DNA from: Amblyomma americanum
Taxonomy: Eukaryota > Arthropoda > Arachnida > Ixodida > Ixodidae
Direction of reading: 5' to 3'
Length of the DNA stretch: 64,000 nucleotides
Assembly: GCF_052857255.1 (NCBI RefSeq)
Contig: NW_027526485.1
Location: forward strand, 558,001-622,000
The notes under the pieces are model-generated. The model saw nothing but the letters and a program-made list of their open reading frames with translations. It searched no databases and had not been told where the DNA came from. Below are positions 29,985 to 38,267 of this stretch, piece by piece. The translations under genes were made by a program, and so were the position numbers. Each line of letters begins with the position of its first letter. The stretch's first letter is position 1.

Positions 29985-31265
29985 GACAGAAAAACTTTAT
30001 TGAGCAGGTGAGTTTTAGACCCAGCTGGGTGTCTGGGCCACTGCGCGGTCCCGCACTGCATCAAGTAGGTCATGCCGGGACATGTCGTCGGCAGCCCGAG
30101 TCACCGCAGCAAGCTGCGATGTCGGGTCTGCAGACATAAGCAGGACCTCCCAGTCCTCCCAGCTCGAGATGGCGTGCTGTTCTCGCGGGGGAGGGTCAGC
30201 AGGGCAGCCGAAAAGGATATGGGAGAGTGTGGCGTGGAGGTCACCGCATAGGGAGCATGCAGGGGATGTGCCGCAGTAGTGGGATAAAAGCTGAGGGGAT
30301 GACAACGAGCGGGTCTGGAGGCGTCTGAAGAGCATCTGTTGGGAATGCTTAAGAGAGGGGTGGGGAGGAGGGTAAGTCCGACGGTCCAAACGGGGTATTT
30401 GCGTGAGCTCCGCAAATGTGTGCGCCCGCTCCCTCGAGAATCCTGGATCGAGACTGTCCTGAGCCCGGCAAATCAGACCTCGGGCCAATTTATCGGCAGC
30501 CTCGTTTCCATGGTTCCCAGAGTGAGCCGGCAGCCACTGAAGCTCTACCCTGCGTGGTAAATTTTTGGTAGGGGTGTTCAACAATTGCCAGGCAGGGGCG
30601 TGAATCCTGCCCCTGGTAAAGTTGGACAGAGCCGTTTTGGAGCCGCTGAAGATGTATTGGGGCGTAAGAATGTGCAAGGGCTAGGGCGATGGCGGTCTCC
30701 TCTGCCTCCTCAGGCGTAGAGCTCGAGGGAAGACGGTGAGTTAGGGGGTGAGGTAGGGTTGGATTGTAGGCAACTGCTACAGCTTCATGCGCTGTACATG
30801 CGGCGTCTACCCAAACGGCATCGTGGGCTTGCCCATAATACTTATGGAGGGCATTAGAGAGAGGTACGCGGCGAGGGATGTGATATTGGGGATGGACGTT
30901 TCGAGGAAGGGGTTTCACAACGAGAGGTGAATGGATGTGTCGAGGGATGGCTATAAGGGTTGACTGGTTAGCGGTATGTTGATGTGAAGGGAGGAGAGTA
31001 TATGGCGGCCAGTGGCGCTCGTGGCAAGTCTAAGGTACTGTGTCTGAAGGTGCGCGTCAACTAGTTCCTGAATGGTATTATGCATGCCTAGTGCAAGAAG
31101 TTTGGCTGTGCTAGCGCTACGAGGTAGGTTTAGGGCTGCCTTAGTCGCAAGGCGGATCATTGCGTTCACGCGTTCGATTTCCGTGCGGTTCAATTTGAGA
31201 TATGGGGTTGCGTATAGAATGCGGCTAAGCGTAAATGCCTGCACTACTGAGGTTCCTCTTAGCGT
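29985..31265 (-). mobile_element. I-type LINE 3' part with RNase H (LINE-1)
   Basis: Minus-strand pieces in order: LSRILYATPYLKL and ERVNAMIRLATKAALNLP (31244-30951, the region after the RT thumb), then VWVDAACTAHEAVAVAYNP (RNase H start, first Asp) and EEAEETAIALALAHS (Glu). Next are TALSNFTRGRI and VELQWLPAHSGNHGNEAADKL (30677-30400, His/Asp end of RNase H) and a cysteine motif CSLCGDLHATLSHILFGC. The 3' end is CAATAAAGTTTTTCTGTC on the minus strand (29987-30004). Frame changes near 30930 and 30680 and a replaced second Asp (FSGSKTAL instead of 'DSxxAL') show it is dead. The 5' end is truncated at about 31265. Confidence 0.72.
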
Positions 31266-31319
31266 GATGACAATGATGAACCTAATTAGGGCTAAACCAT
31301 TGGGCGAAGCAGCATTCTT

Positions 31320-33435
31320 CCGTATTTACTCGAATGTAACGCGACCATGATTGTAACCCGATGGTCGACTTTTAGGGTGTGAAAAGGGGGAAAAAAACTA
31401 CGTTTGTAAGGCGAGCTTGGACTTCGGGCGTGCGACAGAAAAACTGAAAGAACCAGAATATGACGCGAGGAACTGACATCGCATAGTTCTGAGGGTCAAA
31501 GACAACTTTATTGAAATACAAGCCAAACAGGCGTTCCTATACACCCTCTTCCTCACGGCAGTTGTCGCCGTCACTCTCATCATCATAGCTTGACTCTTCT
31601 TTGTCACTAGCTGCCTCCCACAGCAGGTCGTCCTCGCTTCCGTCTAGAGCATTTGAAATTGAGCATTTAATTAATGCGCGGTAACCCAAATCATCAGGCA
31701 GCCCGTACCAGGCTGCTGAAACCCAGTGGGCAACGGTAGACGCGCTTGGGCTTTTCAGCCTACCTGCAGGTGTTGTTTACCCGCTTTCAATCCACTCCCA
31801 GTATAATTGTCGCAAGCCATCCTTGAAGGGCTTGTTCATGCAAACGTCCAGAGGCTGGAGAATGGAGGTCTTGCCACCCGGTATAACAACGAGATGCGTT
31901 CAGTCACGCTGTAGCTTTTGTTTGACGCCGGGTGGCAGGTGATCTTGGAAAGAGTCCAGAACCAGTATTGCTTTAAGATGCAGCAATACGCCTGGCCTTC
32001 GGTCCCACACGCATTGAATCAAATCTATGACAAGATTCGAGTCCATTCAACCTTTTTCGTAAGAGCTCACGATAACGTCTTTCGGGAGTTTCCTTTGGGA
32101 TCGTCTTCCGGCGAAAAATGATGGAGGGAGCTTGCGGCCGTCAGCTAAACATGCCAGCATAATGGTAATCCAATTTTTTTTCGTTGCCTGTGCTTCTAAG
32201 GCGAACTTCATGCTCACCAGAAATGTGCACTGTTCTGGACATAGGCATGTCCAGATACACGGGGGTCTGGTCGGCATTGCCGATATGTCCAAGTGGCATG
32301 TTGGGAGAACGACGAAGATTGACGACGTAGCGCTGGAACTCTCGAAGTTTTGATTCGAAGTCCCCGGGCAGCTTCTGGCAAATAGAAGTCGTGCGTCGAA
32401 GGGAGAACCCGGCCCTTCGCATAAACTTCTGCACCCAGCCTCGTGATGCCTTAAACTGGTTTTGGGTCAAACCCGTGTTTCGCGCAAACTCCTGTGCATT
32501 GCACTGAAGCATTTCAATGCTTACTCTAAGTAGTCAAGAACGTTGCTCGCTAATGAACTCTGCAACGCGACGCTACAACGCCGGGAAGCGGCCTTTCTTG
32601 GGCCCCTGAAAGCCTTTTCGCAGGCTGTTAGTTAAACAATTCCTCGCGATGTTTCCTCCATCCCCTGATCGTCAATTCGTTGACGTCAAAAATGTCTTGA
32701 AGCCGCTGAATTTCTCTCAGGAAGCGAAATAGCGTTGCGCTTGATGCCAGCTGTATACTGAACGTGTGAGCACGTCATTCCGCTTGACGACAACTCGACC
32801 GTTTTATGGGGATAGGCCTAAGACTCGAAGCACGGAACGCACAACTGCACGCACTGGCACCAAACACGAGAAACAGCGAACAAAGCGCGCTGCTCCATGC
32901 CCTGCTGCATGTTAGTCACGTGGCCACGTCTTTGGATCAGTTGCAAGGATTAACAGACAGATGGCGATGGGATCGCTCGCTCCTTTGCCGGCATCTTGGC
33001 GGCGATTGCGAGCGCTCAGTGCCTCCGAGATGGCTATTCCATTTTGCGGTCATGGTTTCTAGACAACCTCGCTACAGGTTGCGAGCATTCGTCAAGAGGT
33101 GGTGCCCTCTTATCGCGCCAGTGACTAGCTGGCGTCAACTCCTGTTGGCTCGTTCTCATTGACGTCGTTTTTTTTTGCGTTTGCGATTAGGTTGCCGCTT
33201 TTTCCTAGCAATTGTGACCTGTGTTTCGCGTACTGGTTGACCGGCGAGTTGGACTGCGTGATTTCGAATGACCAGTACGATCAACGCACACGTTTGACAC
33301 ATGAAATGATTTTAATAGTGTGTGTTTGGTGCTCTTCATAGCGTTTTTAATCCTAGTATTCGATGGTAACGCGGGGGATGACATTTTCTTTCTACTTTCG
33401 GTAAAAAAACTAGCGTTACATTCGAGTAAATACGG
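31320..33435 (-). mobile_element. Pogo/Tigger-type DNA transposon with 23-bp TIRs
   Basis: CCGTATTTACTCGAATGTAACGC at 31320-31342 is exactly inverted at 33413-33435. A TA dinucleotide follows the right end. The body encodes a DDE transposase on the minus strand. The size (2.1 kb) is right for an autonomous element of this group, but the frame is interrupted. Confidence 0.8.
31500..32780 (-). pseudogene. Pogo-type transposase, all three Asp present but frame broken
   Basis: Minus-strand order: a helix-turn-helix region with RGWRKHREELF and GPKKGRFP (about 32680-32590), NAQEFARNTGLTQNQFKASR, GWVQKFMRRAGFSLRRTT (DNA-binding domain), GHIGNADQTPVYLDMP (first Asp), LACLADGRKLPPS, VLDSFQDHLPPGVKQKL (second Asp), and TSILQPLDVCMNKPFKDGL (third Asp), then SISNALDGSEDDLLW and an acidic tail. 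Breaks: a frameshift near 32180 (between the first catalytic region and ITIMLACLADG), TGA at about 32046 in place of a Trp codon, TGA at about 31908 and TAA at about 31790. The enzyme would cut and paste the element at TA sites; this copy cannot make it. Confidence 0.75.
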
Positions 33436-34943
33436 TAGATTGGGGTAATCTGTGTCAGGCCACATTGTCAATGAAAACCCTGTCAGTGTTACACTACCTC
33501 CTAGAAACTTTCCGTGCTATGCGATGCTGGCACAATTGTGCAGCGGCACTCAACTTGTCACTTGCTTGCCTAATGCCGATGTGAAAGGTACCCCTTACTA
33601 TATTTAGTTCCGCCTTGGAATACTGACAATGTACAAATGGACTGTTAACTACTTATGCATCAGAGAAAATGTTCTAGACTGATTGATCGCCTGTGCACTG
33701 CCACAGTATGGCATTGGTTCTGTGGAAACTGCCAATAGCAAAGTACTTATAACATTGTCTAGTTCCAAGATGTCGTATGGGTGAATAGTTTTGTGGATGC
33801 ATGATGAGCAGCCGCTGGAGAATGTAGAATAGCATTTTCATTCAGCCTCATCTTTTATTAGTAATTACTGTAGTATATAATCCAGCAATAAATTGGCGCG
33901 CAGAAGTACACCCTTTAAGGACATTGTTCTTTTTTTGTTAACAGTAAAAAGTTTGCGGGACTCATTGGTATGTTGATGCCTGTGAGATGGAAAAATGCAT
34001 TGAATGCAGAAAATATCGAATTTAAATTTAAAGTTTTTCCACCTCTTGTTCCAAGTTTGTGATGTTTACAATAGAAAAGATCACATGGTCACCATCTTCA
34101 AGTTGCCGTGTAACATAGCATGTAGAATATGTGCTAAAAATTGGTTAGTGCTGCTTTCAGCTGTGTAATTAGTGAGCAGCAGTGGTACCTGTATTTTAAT
34201 TTGTGGCTATTTTTAGCTTACCAAGGCTGTTTTCAGTGGGATGAGTTTTTTGGGATTAGCATGCATTATTTATTCAAACAGGCTAACAGTAGCGTTCTCT
34301 AGGTAAAGTGATGCCATTACAGGAAACTGGAATTACATTCTTTCACAGGCTTAGTAGAGCAGATACATATAATATAGATGATATGCGACTCTAGCTGAAT
34401 ATTCTGGTTCGAAATAAAAGGTATGATACACAGGCTATGACATAAAAGTACATGTTTGCGAGAAGCAAAATTTATTTACTGATTTCTGCTCATTGTTTAT
34501 TAGCATTTGCTGAAATTTATTGTCATGTTTACAAAGATGTGCTAATAATTGGGAAGCTGCAGACAGCTGGTCAAATTTGTTTTATTCGGTTTACATAACG
34601 AAAAAGTATGGTGCACATTCGAATGGAACAATGCTTTCAAGTTTTCGAGGTAGAGTTAATTTGCCGTAATTTCGAATAGAGCATGCTGTGATTTTTCCCT
34701 TTTCTTTTGCTTTCTCAGAAAACAGTCCATTTTGTGAGTCGCTAGCAGCATTGTGCTCTTCAATTTGGTTTGTGCAGCTTCCACGCCTTCTCAGATTTGC
34801 ACAAATTTCGTGCCTACTTTTGTGGGTAATGCAAATACACTTAATGTGTTTTTGCTGCAGTATTCTTTATGTTATTACAAGGTTTGGCCAAATAGCTGAG
34901 AATTCATGTTTTCCACAGTTTGTAATTAAGTGTCTGATTACAG
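33436..34943. other. Intron-like, no gene seen
   Basis: AT-rich and without recognised repeats. It ends at the acceptor GTCTGATTACAG (34943). Confidence 0.4.
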
Positions 34944-35086
34944 CTGCTGTGGAGCGGAGGGTGCCTGATGCAGATGTGGCCCGCATGAACTCCCGTATTC
35001 TAAGCTTTTTGTGTGGCGCCAGGGACCGGGACGGTGGCCGGAAGGTCAGGATGATCTTTATGCGGGCACTCCATCCTGACCACTGA
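34944..35086 (+). pseudogene. DUF4806-like gene, last exon block C
   Basis: After the acceptor ATTACAG (34943) the frame reads TAAVERRVPDADVARMNSRI (first residue shared with block B), LSFLCGARDRDGGRKVRMIF and MRALHPDH, with a TGA at 35084-35086. The 'AxxxxxPxxxxxxVxxxIxxxLxxAxxRxGGR' spacing is the usual end of DUF4806 proteins. AATAAA lies 23 bases downstream (35109-35114), which fits a terminal exon. The phase matches block B. Taken alone this exon looks intact; the stop in block A is what makes the locus doubtful. Confidence 0.55.
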
Positions 35087-35108
35087 TGGAGCTTTTGTGA
35101 AATAATGC

Positions 35109-35114
35109 AATAAA
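35109..35114 (+). terminator. Polyadenylation signal AATAAA
   Basis: AATAAA 23 bases after the stop of block C. Consistent with the end of the DUF4806-like transcription unit. Confidence 0.55.
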
Positions 35115-35324
35115 ACGTGCAAGAAAACTACTTTTCAATTTGATATATCATACTTCAGCTTTGCACTGCCATACCAGAGTCTGACTCTGGCCAATTTAAT
35201 GCAGAGAAGCTTAAGATATTGGTGCATCTGCATAAGATGTTGCTTTGAATACATGGGATTTTGTATAATTTGACCTGTTTATGCATGAATAATGTGTGTG
35301 CAGCCAGTATTTTGTAGAGTTGAA

Positions 35325-35880
35325 ATGAGTTGCCCAAACTGGGTTTCATCAGGGCAGCTCAGTTTGGTTGCCCTTATAAATGCTGGTCTGGGCCAAATTG
35401 GGCAGCGCACTTGTGCCCAGACTGGGCTACATCTGGGCAACTAAAGAGGGTTGCCCACTTTGGGCCGAACTGGGCTGCATAAGGGCTGCCCACTCGGTCC
35501 CAACAAGGGCCTCACAAGGGCATTGAAAGTAGGCTGCCCACTCAGGCGCAACAAGGGCCCCACCAGGGCTTTGAAAATGGCCTGTCCACTCGGGCCCAAC
35601 ACGGGCCCCAACAGCACATTGAAAGTGGGCTGCCCAATCGGGCCCAACAAGGGCCCCACCAGTGCATTGAAATAGGCTGCCCACGTTGGGCCAGATCTGT
35701 TTTTTTTTTCTGGCAAGCGAAATGGGCGGCCCAAACTGGTTCTCTTCTGGCTTCTTTAGGTTAGCCCAAGTGGGCTGCCCATTTGGGCTCCTCCTGGGCA
35801 CGGGTTGCAAATCCCACATGGGGTCCATATGGGCTGATCACTTGGGGCCGACAAGGGGCCCCAATTCGGAGTCCACATTG
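35325..35880. repeat. Degenerate GGGCC-rich minisatellite, ~48-bp unit
   Basis: Between 35483 and 35690 four units of 47-49 bp follow one another, each of the form GGCTGCCCACTCGG-CCCAACAAGGGCC then CA-AAGGGCATTGAAA. More diverged units extend to both sides. The array is open in more than one frame: the minus strand reads a repeated 16-residue LVGPLLGPxGQPTFNA-like unit and the plus strand a repeated GCPLGPNKGPT-like unit. A protein is not claimed; the periodic open frames follow from a unit length divisible by three. Confidence 0.8.
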
Positions 35881-35899
35881 TGCTACTTGGAGACGAAGG

Positions 35900-36112
35900 T
35901 TTTTTTCGTTTGGTTTGGCTTATGGGGGTTGAACGTGCCAAAGCGACTGGGTTTATGGGGGTCACCTGCGGTTCTTTACCGTATACTGACATCGCATTGT
36001 AGACGGGCAGCTAGAATTTTGCCTGCATCGAAATTCGACCGCCACGGCGGGTATCGAACCCGCGTGTTTGAGTCGGCAGGCGGGCACCATAACCAGAGCG
36101 CCACCACGGGTT
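35900..36112 (-). mobile_element. tRNA-derived SINE (copy C)
   Basis: On the minus strand the head is CCCGTGGTGGCGCTCTGG and the B box GGGTTCGATACCCG, followed by CCGTGGCGGTCGAATTTCG and GTGACCCCCATAAACC, and a 3' end AACCCCCATAAGCCAAACC with a short A tail. The body differs from copy B and matches the subfamily of copies D and E. Confidence 0.75.
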
Positions 36113-36150
36113 TTTTCCTTAATGCATGAATATACACATCAATAAAATAT

Positions 36151-37121
36151 TGTGACATTCCTTGTGTGCTGCGAGGTTCCGCGTTCCACGGCGCGGCGTA
36201 GACGGAGACCCAGATGACAGCGGCATCATCAATTACCCAGCCATGCACTTTGAGTGACGACCAGAACAACCGGACCCGCCGCCGCCGCCGCGGGGAAACA
36301 GGCTTTATCCTCCCCAATTTGCGTGGCCGTTCCAGGTGCGGCCCTCCCGGGCACATTCCAGGACAAGGGAGCTGTCAGCGGGCCAGAGCGCGCCGTACCA
36401 CAGCCGACGCTATGCGCTACCGCGAAGACAAGATTCTTTCCCTCCTTCCCCTTTCGACGTGGGCTATCGCCGGGAAGGCACCCACAGCTTCCCGCCGTGC
36501 CTCGTGAACAAAAGCGCATTCCCAGAAGGGCCGTGACGGACACCTGTCATGGCGGACAGGCAGTACTCGCCAAGAATGTGGAAAGACAGGCGCTAGTGAA
36601 TTAGCTCCGAAGAGAGAGCCTGTGTATACTCTCACTTGAGAGAGAGTGGTGGCGTTTTTGTTGTTTATTTAGTTTGTATTGTTAACAGACTCTGGGTTCG
36701 AGGCTAAGCCCAACCCAAGGGGTTGTCCACATCTCGCATGTTATTTTGGATTGGAGAATTGATGCTTTGGGCGGGCCACTGGAAATGACCGCCCTTAGTC
36801 CTTTGTTAATCAAGTGCTTAAAAGCACATGTAAACGGATGCAGTCGAGTCTGAGCTGAGGACGACATCGTTCGCCAAGAGGGCCTTCAGCGCCGAAGCCC
36901 GACGGCGTGCAGCTTCTGCCAGCAACCGCTCGAGCCCAACTCCGGAGCCACTCCATCGCCCCCATGAAGTCGTCGGCACGTAAGCTCGGACGCCCCAGCC
37001 TCTGATGTATAACCTTAATCATGTGTAATTATTGAATATACCTGTTTGTTTAAACTGAGCCATACGGTGTCTCTTTGCCTCTCCGTCCCGTGTGGACCTG
37101 CGCATTATGGGGGTCATCACA
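36151..37121 (+). repeat. Gypsy-2 5' LTR
   Basis: 971 bp, TG to CA, with inverted TGTGA/TCACA ends. It contains a CCGCCGCCGCCGCGG block near 36278 and TTAATCATGTGTAATTATTGAATA near the 3' end. Short open frames inside it are incidental. Confidence 0.9.
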
Positions 37122-37140
37122 CTGGTGTCAGAAGTGGGGT
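37122..37140 (+). other. Gypsy-2 primer binding site
   Basis: CTGGTGTCAGAAGTGGGGT follows the 5' LTR. TGG pairs with the tRNA CCA end, and TGGTGTCAGAAGTGG is a widespread Gypsy primer-site sequence. Confidence 0.75.
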
Positions 37141-37326
37141 CTCAAAAGCAAATGTCCTCTGAATGCTGTGACATTCATGACTTCAAAATTGTTATCAAAA
37201 GGGAATCATGGGACTGATTGTGGGACTTTTACCCCCATTTGAGAGGCTTGAGGCACTGGAGGGCTTGAAAAAAAAAAGTCTGTATCTGAGGGAGCTCCCA
37301 CTCCACAGCCGTCGCTAGGAGCAAGC

Positions 37327-38217
37327 ATGCTGGCATTAGGAAGCGTCATTCCGACGTTTACGGGAGATAAGACAGGGGTTCCAATCTGCGATTTCTTTTC
37401 CATGCTAGAAGAGATTGGGAAAATGGGGGGATGGTCCGATGCTCAAATGCTGGGAATGGCGAGGTGTAAGATGGCAGGAGCTGCTCATAATTTTGCATGG
37501 CGAGACGAAAAAGTAAAATCCACAAAATCATTTGCGGAATTTAAGAAGCTTTCGTTTGAGCATTTCGACACTGAACCACGTCACGTGCGGGTACAGAGGT
37601 TCCGTGACGCCGGACAGATGGTAGGGGAGGACGTGCGAACATTTGCGTCGCGGCTTCAGCGCCTAGCACGCGATACGTTAAGCAGGGAGGAGGAAGGAGA
37701 CCAGCTAAGGAAGAAATACGCGGAGGATCTACTTAAAGAGGAAATGACCGCTTTGTTCGTGGCTGGTCTGCAAGACCCCGTGCGCCGGTTCGTGCTCTCG
37801 CGCAAGCCGAGCAATTTCGACCAAGCCGTGGAGGCCGCATTGGATGAGGAACAAAATGAGGCGTTAACGACAGCCGCAGCGAGAGTACGCGTCATAGAGA
37901 GAGCGGTGCTCAACCCTGAGGTTGCTCTCTTGACAGAGCGGTTAGATCGCTTAGAACAGCTGCTATCTCAGCAGGTAGAATGCCAGGTTGAAGCGCGCGC
38001 TCAACAGCGCCCATTCGCTGGAAACCGGAGACCGCCACAAAGCTACAGGCGCGGTATGCGAGATTTTGAAGAAATCGTATGCTTCGCTTGCCAGGGTCGC
38101 GGACACATCGCCAGGTTCTGCCAAAACGTGCGCCGTGGGGAGCCACAAAGAGAAGCAGGCGAGACACGCCCTAAGCAAGCCTACAGCGGGGCTCCAGATA
38201 CCGAGACAAAAAACTAG
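37327..38217 (+). CDS. gag: Gypsy-2 gag
   Basis: 296 codons from the ATG at 37327. Capsid motifs are SVIPTFTGDKTGVPICDF, GMARCKMAGAAHNFAW, FKKLSFEHFDTEPRHVRVQR and FASRLQRLARDT. A coiled stretch (ERLDRLEQLLSQQVE, ~205-220) follows, then an Arg/Gln-rich part and one zinc knuckle CFACQGRGHIARFC (~253-266) that would bind element RNA. The frame stays open upstream of the ATG to a TGA at 37249. An alternative earlier ATG (37208, MGLIVGLLPPFERLEALEG) lies in another frame and reaches this one only through the A10 run at 37268-37277, so the natural start may be there with an indel in this copy. The stop TAG (38215-38217) is the frameshift point to pol. Confidence 0.88.
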   Translation: MLALGSVIPTFTGDKTGVPICDFFSMLEEIGKMGGWSDAQMLGMARCKMAGAAHNFAWRDEKVKSTKSFAEFKKLSFEHFDTEPRHVRVQRFRDAGQMVGEDVRTFASRLQRLARDTLSREEEGDQLRKKYAEDLLKEEMTALFVAGLQDPVRRFVLSRKPSNFDQAVEAALDEEQNEALTTAAARVRVIERAVLNPEVALLTERLDRLEQLLSQQVECQVEARAQQRPFAGNRRPPQSYRRGMRDFEEIVCFACQGRGHIARFCQNVRRGEPQREAGETRPKQAYSGAPDTETKN

Positions 38218-38250
38218 TTAGTCCTCCCCAGCCTGAGGAGCGTGGGGAGG
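38208..38250 (+). promoter_or_regulatory. Programmed -1 ribosomal frameshift site between gag and pol
   Basis: The heptamer A AAA AAC (38208-38214) is in the correct phase for gag (ACA AAA AAC TAG). The pol frame is exactly -1 and is open from the slip site (CTA GTT AGT CCT CCC). Eight bases later CCTCCCC (38223-38229) pairs perfectly with GGGGAGG (38244-38250), leaving a 14-base loop. Slippery heptamer, spacer, stem and frame relation all agree with a retroviral-type -1 signal. Confidence 0.82.
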
Positions 38251-38267
38251 GAGCAGTAGATGATGAG

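Noticed and set aside
35451..35734. Periodic proteins predicted on both strands of the minisatellite
   Set aside because: The open frames follow from a unit length divisible by three and the lack of stop-forming triplets; there is no start context, splice site or family match.
36229..37022. Several open frames in both 971-bp LTRs of Gypsy-2
   Set aside because: They occur identically in both LTRs, overlap on both strands and show no family motif.
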